A stretch of DNA of 64,000 nucleotides from Enchytraeus crypticus (taxonomy: Eukaryota; Annelida; Clitellata; Enchytraeida; Enchytraeidae). The translations under genes and the position numbers were made by a program. Shown one piece after another: positions 43,900 through 56,025 of this stretch. The stretch lies in the NCBI GenBank assembly GCA_905160935.1, contig CAJHZI010000474.1, forward strand, positions 372,001 through 436,000, in the 5' to 3' direction. Each line of letters begins with the position of its first letter. Within the stretch, counting starts at the first letter, position 1. Under the pieces are notes generated by a model. The model was not told the origin of the DNA. It saw only the letters and a list, made by a program, of their open reading frames with translations, and searched no databases.

Positions 43900-44170
43900 T
43901 GTCACTTTTTACTTTATATCATGTCCTTTTTCATAAGTTCCTACCATATTTTCTTCTTATATTTCAAAATTTCCTTCTCTTAGTTTTCCAGTTTTGACAT
44001 ACAGAGCTTCTAGAAATTTCTTCCTTCTTTACTTACGTCACTCATTTCTATCCTCAGTTCGTCTTCTTTTTGTTTGTGCTAAAGTTGTTTTTCCTCTATT
44101 TTTCTTGCATCTTTATTTACCTCATTTTTTCTGGTCTTTCAGTATATCCACCTGGATGTTTATTCCAAAG
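43900..44170 (-). repeat. LINE-like repeat, copy 2
   Basis: Reverse of the segment at 29645-29935, at roughly four-fifths identity by eye. Probably retroelement-derived. Confidence 0.5.
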
Positions 44171-44810
44171 TTCCTTGTTTATTTATTCTTTATGGTTGTT
44201 GAATGTCATTTGGTATTCTGTACTATGTGATGTCTACTTGTATTTATTTACGAACCTAATTTGTTATACAATGTTTTGATAGTATTTGTCTTATAAAAAA
44301 TTCAAATTTTTGGTTAACGCAGCTGATAAATTAACAGTGCTCTTTATTCATTTTTCATTTATTTGTAGCTCAGCTGATTTGTAATTTTCAATTTTGAATA
44401 TTTTAGAAATTTATCAGTTTGATTCAATAACTTCTTTAAATAAATTTTTCCTCCTAGTGGAGGATGCTGGAAGCCCATAGGTGGGTTGGAGGAATATGCA
44501 TATATTTTTAAAAACGGCACTGAAGTCTTCGTCGGGACCTAATTTTTCATATTTTTTTCCAATTCTCCCTTTTAAAACAATGTTACGACTCTTTGGCTTG
44601 GACAACCGTTTGATAGGTCGATATTTTTGGTAGCTGGGGCAAAACACTAGATATGGGCAAATTGTTTTTACTGGGAGAGGGGTTAACCGGATGACTGATA
44701 GCAATCCCCCCCCCCCCCGCTGAAGTTAACATATTGAATGAGGCTATGGTTTGATTTTGAAAAATTTATATGAAGATGTATACCTTGGGTCAGCATCCTA
44801 TAATTATATT

Positions 44811-45056
44811 CAGTGGCTGATCCAGGGTGGCCATGGCCCCCCGAAATACTTGATATATTATTTTTAACTTAATAATTTTGTTATATTAATGACAAAATTA
44901 AAAATGACGCTATCAGTGGTCTATTAGGGTCCAAGGATGGTAGCGATCATAGTCAATTATTTCAGTCATTCAAAAGCTAACAAAACAGTTACATGATTAA
45001 AAAAGGTTGTGAAAAAATTCATCCCCCCCGACAAAAAAAAATTGTATCCGCCCCTG
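44811..45056. mobile_element. hAT-like MITE, 246 bp, perfect 8-bp TSD
   Basis: The ends are CAGTGGCTGATCCAGGGTGG and (reversed) CAGGGGCGGATACAATTTTT, inverted repeats leading into C/G runs. The exact 8-bp ATTATATT lies directly outside both ends (44803-44810 and 45057-45064), the target duplication length of hAT transposons. No coding capacity. A related but truncated end is at 63002. Confidence 0.85.
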
Positions 45057-45064
45057 ATTATATT

Positions 45065-46730
45065 TGAAGATTTCTATGTAGCGTTGTGGCAGATGCAGAG
45101 CCTATGTTAATTGAGTTTTTAAAGTTGAACATTAATGGGTGAGATGAATATGATGATTATCAAATGGGATTGCCACCATCATCCATGGCTAATCATATCA
45201 GTGAAGAGAAAGTATAAATATACAACTACTGCCATAGTTTGAGGGAAATATTTGAGAAAAGGAGGATTAGAGGTATTGTGGTTGTATTGCCATAGCCTAG
45301 GTAGGGTACAAAGGCAGGATTGTAAAACAAACACTGTGTGTTTTTAATTTACATTTCTCAAATCGTGTCAGAAGTGATTTTTTGCCAAACACAGCACCTT
45401 ATTAGTCGATATCTGACAATTTTATAATAATTTCGGCTATTTTAACCTGAGGATTACATGTAAGTGCTCGAGTACTCTTACTGGTTAGTAGGTCTATTTA
45501 ATTGTGGTAGACATCTTGCATTCTGTTTTGTTGATACACAAGTATTGCTTGCTTGTGGGTTGGTTTTGCATCAAAGCCTTTGTGTTGCATACATATTATG
45601 TATCATGTTAGTCTTCTTTTGCATGTCTGTAATCAAATTCTAGTCAACTTTGTAGGCCTATTTATTTGCGTAAGTACTTTTGTTAAATTCTGGCTGAAAT
45701 ATTGAGGAGCCTGTTAGCTAGTAAATTTGTACGTGTGACAGTTTGTTCAGTTTGTAAATAGGATTAGGCCTATATATCGAAACAGGTTGTGTATGTACAT
45801 TGTACATGTATATGCTCTCCACTGTGTGTATATGTGAAATACTGTTTTATATAGCTGACAAATATTATTTGTGTCGTATTTCCTTTTCTCTATGCAGCAT
45901 GCAAATTTTTTGATAAAACACTGGAAAATAACTTAAGAATCTCTACTTATTCTAACTAAGAGCTACACTATTGTGTGAAAAGTTTGTAGGCAATGTTATC
46001 AAGCTCTTTGATTTATTCAATTTTATCATGTGCTTATTTGTGAACGCAATTGAAGACACTGTATTTGGGAATATATGTGTTGGAGCTGCTATAGCTGATG
46101 AAAAAGTAGAGATATAGAGAAAGCGTAATGTATTTGTAATGTATTTGTATTAACGTGTATGGGTACATGTATGCCTATATGTCTTTGTGTAATCCTGTGT
46201 GTATATGATATGGTGACAGCTGTGTGTGATAACTGGTGGCCTATTGAATAAATTCACCCCATTCTGAATCCAAGTTTGGGGGCGACAGTTGATCCCCCTA
46301 ACATCATGAGTGTTATCAATTTCGCCAAAGAATCTTTTAAAGTGTTTGTTAAATGCTGAAAACATTTTTGCTAATCTTTTGAGATTTGATTTTAACCTAA
46401 TTTCTATTATTATGATAGTTTTTAAAATTCTTAGTTTATACTTTTTCAAAATCTCACCTGAAGTTAATCCTTGGCGTACTACTGATTCTCCCGTCTTTTA
46501 TCTTTTGATCTGCCCTAAGGCAGGAGGTGCTCCATTCGCGTATCCTTAATACCCCTTGTCCTCTGGTCTCAGTTAATTAAATTTTGTGATTTCTGTTTAT
46601 ATTTCTCTTGTTTGCCAATAGAGATGGAAAAATCAATCTTCTCATTTCTTCCTTCATGACGGCATTTTCTCCAAGTCATTCTTGTGATTGTAGCTGCTGC
46701 TGCTGATGTTCGTGTAGCTGCTGCTGCTGA
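45065..46730. other. Non-coding region
   Basis: No gene supported. TAGGCCTA octamers occur at 45653 and 45765. Short frames around 46150-46550 have retroelement-like composition but no motif I can name. Confidence 0.35.
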
Positions 46731-46734
46731 TGTT

Positions 46735-47135
46735 CTTGCAGCTTGTTACAAAGAACATTGAAAATGATATAGATACTTTCCATAGAAAACTATTAAGAAA
46801 TCTCCTAAAAATTCATTACCCATAGGTAATATAAATATATACAAAAGAACAAAAGAGACTCCTTGGAGCCAAGTCATAATGTCAAGAACAAAAAGACACA
46901 GTTGGATGAAAATACTCCAATTACAAAAGCTTTAAAATATAGACTACTAAACAATAAAATGATGGTAGAAATGGGAAATAAATACACGTTAATTAAACAA
47001 TATAATAATGATATATATCAATTAGATACTAAATTCAGTCTTACGCAGGGTGATGTTTATGACTTTGGACGGGATCCTGATAGGTGGATGCAGAGGGTTG
47101 AGGAGGCTACTCTGGTGCCCAATGAGTGACGTTGT
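46735..47135 (+). mobile_element. Retroelement C-terminal fragment
   Basis: Frames read ENDIDTFHRKLLRNLLKIHY, then YKRTKETPWSQVIMSRTK and SWMKILQLQKL. This resembles the LINE C-terminal stretch with RxxLRxxLxIxYP and RTxxxPWSxxIxxRRLSWLG. A charged frame (FSLTQGDVYDFGRDPDRWMQ) ends at 47129. Confidence 0.45.
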
Positions 47136-47639
47136 GCAGAGTACTGTAGTAGTAATGCTGACCCACTGTGCTTTTGCACATTCTAGTGGTAATTGAGATT
47201 TATGACCAAAATTGTAACAAATTTGAAAATTTGTTAAACTAAATATTCTTGATTGTATTGTTTCAGATAAGATAAATTGTATTAGCTAAGTTTTGACTTT
47301 GTCATAGTATCTTATGAAAAATAAATCAAAGCATATCAGGAATTCTGTTTGGTTAGTAAATTTCGTGTAATAGTTAATCATAGATATAATAATTTGTATT
47401 GTTTATATTCTTAGATAATCTTTATTTATTTGGCAAGCAAAATTGATAAATAAATTTCTGAAGATTCTAAATTATTCGTATTTAAATGTAAATGATGTAA
47501 TTATAAAATTGAAGTATAAAATTACAAAAAGTATATAAAAAAATTATATCATTCTAAAATTGCTGTAAATTATAAGCAATACTGTTAATGTGGTTTTCAT
47601 TCCAGATTCGTGTCATAAATAATATAAGGGTTACATTTC

Positions 47640-48140
47640 TATAAATTTGCAAGATTAGCTGGACTCAAAAGGTTACAAATGGAGAAGTTGTGGAGAGAGT
47701 TGCTACAGATAGACAGTTCATAAATTCATTAAGAAATAGGAAGAAGAGTTGGATTGGAGACATTCTAAGGGTGGAAAATAACATCCTATAAGAGAAGTAA
47801 GTAACCTCCTATAATAGAGGTTATAGGAGGTAGAATGGAAGGAAAGAGAGGTGGAGCCTGACCAACATTGAGAGTGTTAGATGATTTAAAGATTTTTCTC
47901 CATATCCACATTTCCAATGCCTCTAGTGACCTGATATCTTCCTTCATAAAGGTTCATGTTTCACATCCATATAATAACATGGTCCATGCCAGGTTTTCAC
48001 TATCTTTGTCTTTGTGACTTTCTTTAGACTTTTTGTGAAAAGTTCATTCCTATTAGCGAAGGTCTCTTTTGCTTGTGAAGTCCTACTGCATATTTCAGTT
48101 TCACATTGTGTCAGATCTAAGGTGATTGTCAAAATCAATT
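47640..48140 (+). mobile_element. Two LINE RT fragments, head to head
   Basis: 47670-47880 on the plus strand reads ERVATDRQFINSLRNRKKSW then IGDILRVEN, matching the LINE at 1150-1260. 47944-48138 on the minus strand reads NELFTKSLKKVTKTKIVKTW then HGPCYYMDVKHEPL (RT thumb, normally LLYGCETWTL). Both are broken. Confidence 0.65.
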
Positions 48141-48499
48141 TTGCTTAAGATTTCACCTGCTCAGGGTCCATTATAATGTAGATCAGATCTATTCAGATAT
48201 CTGAAGGGTCTTAAATATTTATTTTTAAATCTATATTTACATAATAAAAATATCTATATTTACATGCTAAATTTACATAATTTATAAATATTTAAGTCTC
48301 TAAAATTTTACGTAAGTGAATTTAGCTTTGTCTTCTGCACATGTGTAATTCTGACTAGTATTTTTATGCTAATAATGTAAAATTTGAAATGCTTACATTT
48401 AGGCTATTTTACAGTTATTATTTAGCATGATGCTTCCAACTTATAAAAATGCCTTCTGGGTGTTTGAAATATTAATATGTTTGTCATTGCAGATAGAAC

Positions 48500-48737
48500 A
48501 TGGCAGACGATACTACAAACAGTGTGGGTGTGGAGAACCATTTGTTTACAGAGATGAAAAGTTCACTCTCGCACCCCATAAGAGAAGAAGAACTTTGTTT
48601 GGAGCCTGATCAGGACAATGCCAGCAATAATGTTTCTCCTACAGCGTCAAAGTTCTCAAGCGAAGTTGAAGATATTGAAGATGATAAGGCTGATGAGGAG
48701 GCTGATGAGGAGGCTGAATCATCGCCGGACTGTGTTG
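48500..48737 (+). CDS. Membrane-protein gene, exon 1 (acidic cytoplasmic N-terminus)
   Basis: The ATG follows a candidate acceptor (TTTGTCATTGCAG, 48492) by seven bases, so a 5' UTR exon probably lies upstream. It encodes MADDTTNSVGVENHLFTEMK and continues to VEDIEDDKADEEADEEAESS, highly acidic, with no signal peptide. It ends TGTGTTG|GTACTT in phase 1. The downstream exons 51083-51168, 53437-53501 and 54218-55358 all match in phase, giving a 1530-nt CDS (509 residues). An extra in-phase exon at 49474-49644 is possible. No family recognised. Confidence 0.65.
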
Positions 48738-49473
48738 GTACTTTTTGTAGTACTCGTGAAATAACTGTGCTTTACTAAAAGATGTAACGAAAATATGAAT
48801 CACGTTCCTTTTTGGTGCAGCTTTGTTGCCAGTCTGTTATAGTCTAGTTCTTTCTCTAAATATTATGTGGAGTTCTTACAGTTAGTAATATTCTTTTATG
48901 CTCCTAAAATGATTAACGTTTTAACCCTCAACACTGGTTCAAATCACGGATTTATCCCAATTTGTTATTATAGTAAGCCTAATTCTCAGATTAGAGTAGG
49001 GCATGGCAGCCGCTTTCTCTAAGTTGGGTTAACGCTAGACAGTGTGGTAATTACTACGTAACTAAATATGTGGAATTTATGAGATTTTGTATTATTTTAT
49101 TAAATATACAAAAGATATCAAACCTTATCCATTCAACCAGCAATCTTTATGAATTTTTTCCAATTTTACCTCTATTTTTGAAGGTTTAACTCGCAAATTA
49201 GTTGTTGCACAGTTTCATAAGTAACGTTCTAGTTTTGTTTACGAAGTATGCTGTGGGATCAATCTGCCTGAAAGAACACGTTTTCATTGGCTGAACGATG
49301 TAGTTTTTGAGGATGACCTTGAAGTCCATAACCAAAGCACATTTTTTACATAAAACCAAGTGAAACAGACGCCAACATAATCCACAACATAGGTACAACT
49401 AAATCGCTGTCTAAACCTCGATTTAGACAACTTCTGTAATACAGCCATAAGTGGTGCAATATGCTGTAGGAAG

Positions 49474-49644
49474 AAAAGAGCAATAGCCGTGATATTGACG
49501 CTGACACAAACAGCGAGCCGCCCCAACGGACAATTGATTGGAACAGTTCAGGTGGGCATGTACCTAACGGAGCTCCTCCTGTCGACAAGACCACGCCTCC
49601 TCCTGAAGCAATGAAAGTCCTTCCCACTCAGTCCATAAGATCTG
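49474..49644 (+). CDS. Possible cassette exon of membrane-protein gene
   Basis: 171 bp, symmetric phase 1-1, so inclusion keeps the frame. It encodes KSNSRDIDADTNSEPPQRTI, DWNSSGGHVPNGAPPVDKTT and PPPEAMKVLPTQSIRS, hydrophilic and proline-rich like the neighbouring cytoplasmic region. The donor TCTG|GTACGT is good; the acceptor GTAGGAAG is weak, and the alternative TGTAG|GAA would be out of phase. Inclusion would lengthen the protein to 566 residues. Confidence 0.4.
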
Positions 49645-49989
49645 GTACGTTGCTTCGCGACAGAGCCCGTCTTAATATAAAGTTTCAGTATAAATGTCTT
49701 CTTCTGTTTAATCACATTTTTGTTGAAATACTTCGTGTTACGTATGAGCACTGCTTACATGTGCCAGTAGTAACGAGTAACGCTCTACTTTTACGTTTGC
49801 CCTGCAAAGAATGTTGTTTGCCTTGGAAATCGTGTTGCTTTGTCTTGCAAACACTTTTAAATATGTCGATTTCTATACTTATTTCTTTATCTTTATTTTC
49901 TTTATGTTGTAATGCTGTCTGTAACTGTTATGTTAATTGTTAATATTGAAACTATCTGCAGTTGTCAGATTGTGACGAAATATAGGATT

Positions 49990-50820
49990 AGAATATTTAT
50001 TACTTTCCTTTGTAGTTCCAAGCACGTTCTTAGTAATTCAAAGTACATTGCTTTGTAGTTTAAGCACGTTGCTTTGTAATGTAAAGTACATTGCTTTGTA
50101 ATGTAAAGCATGTTGCTTTGTAATTAGAAGCACAGTGCGTTGTAGTTCAAAAAAAAATTCCATTGTAGTTCAGAACATGTTGCTTTATAGTTCTAAGGTC
50201 GTTATTTTGTAATTCAAAGCATGTTGCTTATTAATTCAAAGCTTATTGTTTCATACTTCAAGGCATGTTACTTATAGTTCTAAGCAGGTTGTCTTATAGT
50301 TCAACATACGTTGCTTTGTAGCACTAAGCATACTACTTTATTAGGCAAAGCACCATGCTTTGTAGTTCAAGACTTTGTAATGGAAAGCATATTATTTTGC
50401 ATTCTGAAAAGTTTAGTTTTTCATAAAAAATATGATCTTTTATAATTCAAAGCAAGTTGCTTTATAATTCTAAGCATGTTGGTTTTTTAGTTTCAAGCAC
50501 GTTGCTTGATAGTTGCGTTGTATTTTTTAGCACAATGCTTTGTAAAACATGCTGCTTTGTAGTTTCGAGTATGTTGTTGGCAGTTTCAAGTATATATCTT
50601 TGTACTTCCAAGCATGTTGCTTGGCAGTTTCAAGCATGTAGCTTTATAGTTCCAAGCATGTTGCTTAGCAGTTTCAGGCATGTAGCTTTGTAGTTCCAAG
50701 CATGTTGCTTAGCAGTTTCAAGCATGTAGCTTTGTAGTTCCAAGCAGGTTGCTTAGCAGTTTCAAGCATGTAGTTTTGTACTTCCAAGCACGTTGCTTAG
50801 CAGTTTCAAGCATGTAGCTG
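49990..50820. repeat. Minisatellite, about 21-bp units, in an intron
   Basis: Some 35-40 imperfect units of GTAGTTCCAAGCATGTTGCTT. The right part (50590-50820) is homogenised into a roughly 43-bp dimer (CCAAGCATGTTGCTTAGCAG plus TTTCAAGCATGTAGCTTTGT). The left part is more diverged. It lies in the intron before exon 51083. Confidence 0.9.
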
Positions 50821-51082
50821 TGGCACTATATTTGTAACTGTTGTTGCTGTTAGCTCGTACAAATGATATAATTAAAATATAGTAAAGTTACATACTACTG
50901 CTTATCTTCTATCAATAATTATTGAGATTATTGAAGTGGATTAATGTGTATTAAGAGAGAGGAATCTTCTATATGTAATCATAATCATTAAAATTACTGA
51001 AGTGGATTACTGTTGATTAAGAGGAAGTTATCTTCTCTCAATAATCATTGAGATTATTTAAATGATTTTTGTATTTTCTCAG

Positions 51083-51168
51083 AAACTGTCCCCTTATTGG
51101 TTGCCGCATCTAATCAAATGGCGGAAAATAGTGCAAATAGGTCTGCTGCCGTGCAACGCAACCCTGAG
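51083..51168 (+). CDS. Membrane-protein gene, exon 2
   Basis: Acceptor TGTATTTTCTCAG at 51082 has a good pyrimidine tract. The 86 bp complete a Glu codon and encode TVPLLVAASNQMAENSANRS then AAVQRNPE. Donor GAG|GTAATG, phase 0. Cytoplasmic segment, no motif. Confidence 0.65.
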
Positions 51169-51195
51169 GTAATGCTAAGATTAAAATTGCTCGTA

Positions 51196-51199
<4 letters not shown>

Positions 51200-51288
<89 letters not shown>
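51200..51288. repeat. Compound (CT)n(AT)n microsatellite
   Basis: (CT)n at 51200-51240 passes directly into (AT)n to 51288, just inside the intron after exon 51083-51168. Confidence 0.95.
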
Positions 51289-51290
<2 letters not shown>

Positions 51291-52736
51291 CTTTTTAGAT
51301 ATATATGTATATATCTTCCTTTTTCTCTTGATCTCGCTCTCAATTTCTCTATCTCTTTCTCTTTGTGGCACCATGTGCATCTTGATGGCGTATCCATGCA
51401 GGGTTGTGACTTTTCATTATTTTGCGTGTGGTTTTGTGAGGGTGAGATGGAAGTGTAGGGGATTGTGGCATGTTTGAAGGCGTCCTCTTGAATAATTTAC
51501 CAGCGTGAAAATTTATTTTTAGAAAATTCAAAGATATGTTAAACTCTTGCTAGCTACCGTTACTTTGTTATGGTATATGTGAGCAGTTGTATTGGCTGAG
51601 TGAATTCTAGTTTCAGAAAATATAACTTGAAACAAATCATATTAATTATCGTTACAGAGTTTTAGCTAAATGATATTTTTGATATGAACTGAATCAATTT
51701 TGAAATCTGGCATTTTGAGTTACTACTGAAAATTAGTCTTTTGTGCTAATTTCAACTAATACTAATTTCAAATAATATAGATCTATTATAAAATTCATTT
51801 TCTACATATGGTTTTTCTCTCACAAATTACTACAATAGCACATTTACGATAGTATTTAGTATGTTTTAACGGTTTACCGTATTTCTGTATACAAATAAGA
51901 CTAACCTTGATGCTCAGACTTCATAAACCATCTTTTATCTCTAACATTTACGAAAATAAAAATTTAGATTTCTTTACAAATTGTAACCTTTAAATAGAAT
52001 ACCCAGAAAAGTTTAAGATTTCCAAATCGTAGATTTAAATTTTTCCACTACTAGTGATTTCAGACACGAAATTTACTTGCTACATCACAGGCAATTTATA
52101 GATGTCATAAAATTTGTTCCATTTTTAGCATAAAAATTATTTATTATCAATTTTCTGCTTGTTATTAATTTTAACTTATTTTGAATATTCCCCTGATATT
52201 TATTTTCTCACATAAACTAATAGAATTTCTGAAGAAAAGGAGTTGAAACTCTTTATGAATGTGCCGAGTCCAAAATCTTTCAGTCAATGACAACATGGAG
52301 CACTATTGAGACAAAATCAAGCCGGCGAGCAAAAAGAAGGTCCAAAAACGATGCTAATTTCAATATCTAGAAAATCAGTCCAAAGATAAAGGGAATTAAA
52401 GAAAGCGAGCCAAAATAATAATAATAATGATAATAATATTAATAAAAGTTCCATTACGCAGCAATGACGGTTAGTATGAGTTAGGCGTATTATAAGTTCA
52501 AATGTGCTACAACATCTCAACAAATATATTGGCGTTAAGGCACACTGATAAAGAATTCATCAGTAAAAATTCTCCGATAGGCAAAGAGTTGATATAATCT
52601 GTTCAATATAAAAAGTGAAATGTTCTTGATCAATTAGATTTTTATATTACAAATTTGTGATTTTTGAAGAACTAGCCTATTGATTTAATATACTATTTGT
52701 ACATATATGTATGTATGTATATGTATGTATGTATGT

Positions 52737-52928
<192 letters not shown>

Positions 52929-53436
52929 TTAATATATTATTATTTATTGATTTGATAGAAATCGCCCATTTAATTATTGGAATATTTAAAACAGTGATAT
53001 TCTGTACGATATCATGAATTCGCACTTTACCCCTCTCCCCATCTTACTCCCCATCCAACCTGCGTATCGTCACAACCCAAGCATCATTTTCAGCTGATGA
53101 AACATAATACTGTGTATGTACGATTATGTGAGAGATTGTAATTATTTACGTGTTGTATTTACAAATTCTTAGATTTTCTACTAAATCTAAGCTTTTTTGA
53201 TTCAACATATGATAATAAAAAATGTGATTGTATGTGTACGTAGCGGTGTACGTATGTACTTTATGTTGTCATGGAAGACAGTAGCACTCCAATTGTTGTT
53301 ATGTTTGCGTGTGTAGGCGTGTCTCTCTCTCTCTACTGATATTAGTTAACAATATCTGTTAATTTACTTTATGCTTTTCGTACTTTATGAGTATCCAGTA
53401 TCTTAGAGCTCTGTGAAATGTATTAATTGCAAACAG

Positions 53437-53501
53437 AAACAAAGCGCCAATGATTACGGGAGAAAACAGTCACAGTGGCCGATTCCAAAGAAGGATGTCA
53501 G
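53437..53501 (+). CDS. Membrane-protein gene, exon 3
   Basis: Acceptor AATTGCAAACAG at 53436 and donor TGTCAG|GTATGA. The 65 bp encode KQSANDYGRKQSQWPIPKKD then V and the first two bases of a Ser codon, phase 2. Basic, hydrophilic. Phase fits both neighbours. Confidence 0.6.
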
Positions 53502-53556
53502 GTATGATTTCTTTTAGTACTGGGCAGATGACGGAGTTGATAAAACATTTACTTTC

Positions 53557-53690
53557 ATCATCATCATCATCTTCTTATTCCCATGAATCCCAGGTTTGCT
53601 AGGGTCGAGATACGAATTGACCTTTATTTCCATTTGTATTAGAAAATTTGTAGCAATTTCTAGAACCTCGGCGCTCTCCAACCGAATGCC
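53557..53690 (-). repeat. Dispersed repeat E with (ATC)n
   Basis: (ATC)n followed by CCCAGGTTTGCTAGGGTCGA and AATTTCTAGAACCTCGGCG. It is related to 34765-34925 (AATCCCAGTTTAACAAGAGT, AGCAATTTCTGGAGCCTAGG). Probably a retroelement 3' end; intronic. Confidence 0.45.
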
Positions 53691-54217
53691 CTTTCTGGCA
53701 TTGATTTGGATCTTAGTGCTTTATTTACGACAAATTCAGTCTGCGGTTAGTCTATTCTTCGCCAACACGGACACAACACGGGTAATCCGGTTCAACCCGT
53801 ACCCAACACTGTTACTCTTTATAACATCTGTAATAATGTTATATAGTCTGCTTCACTCTACATATATCTCTTGTTCTCCTGTATTATTTATATCACAACA
53901 AATTTTTGGTATCAAACTATTTGGTAGTATATTTTTACGGTTTGACGTCGCTGTTGAATTGTTTATGTTAATCATCTTGCTTAGCACTGAATAAACAGAA
54001 TTATTTTATATTGTCTGACTGAAATATTTTACCCCATTGAACAGGTTTATTGAATGACGCACACTTTCGTAAAATATGGTGCTTGAAAATCCAACTTAGG
54101 GATATACCGTACTATAGTAAGGTAGCCCCTAAGTTGCGCTTTGCGTCGTAGGCCAAAGGAGGAAGGCACCCCTGGTTTGCTGTAAGCTAGTGTCTATTTT
54201 TTCACTATGTTTTACAG

Positions 54218-55358
54218 TATCGACATGGGAGATAATCAAGCTGGATCAAGCCATCCGCCATCTACAAGCATGCTCAATGACATTATTGGCGGAGATAAGG
54301 ATTCTAAACAGAGATGCTGTAATATTCACGCCCTCCGTCACAGATTGATAATATACCTTGGAGAATCGTTTATCATAGATGTCGTAATCGGTATCGTAAT
54401 CGGTATCGTAATCGGTAGTGGTAGTTGCTATATTGTCCTTGCTTCAATAAATAACGGAAGTCGTGAACCGCTGCCAGAAAATTATAGTTCAATCCTCACT
54501 CATCCAGGTGATCAACTCAATCCATCAACTCAACCAGGTGGTGATGGATCAGCTCTACCAGGTGATGATCGATCAGCTCAACCAGGTGGTGATGGATCAG
54601 CTCTACCAGGTGATGATCGATCAGCTCAACCAGGTGGTGATCGATCAGCTCTACCAGGTGTTGATCGATCAGCTCAACCAGATGGTGATCGATCAGCTCA
54701 ACCAGGTGGTGATCGATCAGCTCAACCAGGTGGTGATCGATCAGCTCATTCAGGTGGTGGTGCATACTGTACAATGTTGCCGCCAAATGTCAGCCTTAAA
54801 GAAGATGGGTGTGACTCTTCAGAAATGCATTCGCGGTTTACGGTACTGATAGGAGATAGGGGTTGCAACACTACCCTGACGGATAACTGCGACACACAGT
54901 TATCCATCAGGGATGGTTTTTCGAGTATTGGTGAAATTCTGTTCAGTAAGACCTCACCGTCTCGTTATGGGGTATGTTGCTTAGTGACAATTCCATTTTA
55001 TGCTAGTCACGTCTCGCTCGTCGCAGAGAATAACCGGTTTGTTAGTGCGTCTGGTTATTTATTCGCACAGCAAAACAAAATATTTTCTCTAGAGCTACCG
55101 CTTCATGGGAACGAATCTTTGCGCATTCGGATAATAGACTCGATGTTGGGTTCTTTTCATATCGGCTGTGTTAACGAGTTTAACGACCGAAAAGGAAGGT
55201 TCAGCGTGAAGATTACAGGCGACCGCTGTGCACTGATTCTGCGCAATGTCTCCGACTGGATGGGCGCCACTTTCATCGCCTTCTATAGAACCTCGGCTGG
55301 CATGTGCACAGTGTTGTCGTACGTGGCCTATAAAGCTGAATGTCAACCGCTTGACTGA
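54218..55358 (+). CDS. Membrane-protein gene, exon 4 (TM segment, repeats, extracellular domain)
   Basis: Acceptor CTATGTTTTACAG at 54217; terminal exon of 380 codons. Protein residues 130-180 are cytoplasmic (HALRHRLIIYLGE before the membrane). About 181-206 is one hydrophobic span (FIIDVVIGIVIGIVIGSG then SCYIVLASI). Residues 236-307 are nine tandem 8-residue units (PGGDRSAQ type). Residues 308-509 form a cysteine-containing domain with strand-like segments (SRFTVLIGDRGCNTTLTDNC, CCLVTIPFYASHVSLVAENN, RFSVKITGDRCALILRNVSD). Several N-x-S/T sites lie in the C-terminal part. Basic residues on the N-terminal side and no signal peptide favour type II orientation. I recognise no family for the C-terminal domain; an Ig-like or TNF/C1q-like fold is possible but unsupported. 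Frame intact. Confidence 0.8.
54530..54755. repeat. 24-bp coding minisatellite
   Basis: Nine units of CAACCAGGTGGTGATCGATC plus AGCT, in frame with the membrane protein (PGGDRSAQ). Because 24 is a multiple of three and the unit lacks stops, the +1 frame (NQVVIDQL) and one reverse frame (VELIDHHL) are also open; those are shadows. Confidence 0.95.
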
Positions 55359-55980
55359 TGTAGCTGAGGAACTCTTCCAAGGGTTCCAGTTGAAATCGCT
55401 GAAATGTCGACTATGGCATGTGAGACAGCTACAAGCAGGCTACCTGCTCGCTCTTGCGAAAGTTACTGTTTAACTAAGTGTATGACTCGCAGAAGTTGTA
55501 GTTTTCTTTTCGTACATTTATTAACGCTCTGTATATTGATAATGCTCTGTTGGCTTACATTTAATATAGTATTAACAGTCAGTCTTAACTCTAGATCATA
55601 ATAATGTAATTGTCTTAATTGTATGAACAGAACTTTATCTACTTAATCTCTGTCTAATTATCATGTAAATTAACGTGGCTTTCTACGAGATGTATAATCG
55701 CGAACTTGGAGAACTTTTGCAAGTTATTTCATATACCTTTTAATTGTTGTACCATGTTATTGAACAATATATTGTTCTGTCAAACGGTGTACTTCATATA
55801 CCAGTCGTTTTCAACTCGGTGTGGCTAAGTTTCAATTATATAAAATATATTATGAACACGCTTGGACATGACGTAACCCGTACCCGTAAATGCTTATCTC
55901 CTAGGAGACCGTTGTATGTAATTGAAGTGAACTACGATTACTGTCGGGGATGATGCTCAGATATTTTGAATAGCTGTGTT

Positions 55981-55982
<2 letters not shown>

Positions 55983-56022
<40 letters not shown>
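55983..56022. repeat. (TA)n microsatellite
   Basis: Pure (TA)n ending in TAGGCCTA. Confidence 0.9.

Positions 56023-56025
<3 letters not shown>

Noticed and set aside
43994-44279. Phenylalanine-rich plus-strand frames
   Set aside because: They fall in the reverse of a dispersed LINE-like repeat; hydrophobicity reflects poly-pyrimidine sequence.
49990-50820. Regularly spaced repeats that superficially resemble a CRISPR array
   Set aside because: Units are contiguous, with no unique spacers, inside an intron of an animal gene: a minisatellite.
54463-54849. Plus-strand frame with QVVIDQLN repeats and a minus-strand frame with VELIDHHL repeats
   Set aside because: Out-of-frame readings of the 24-bp minisatellite; the PGGDRSAQ frame is supported by splice phases and flanking domains.
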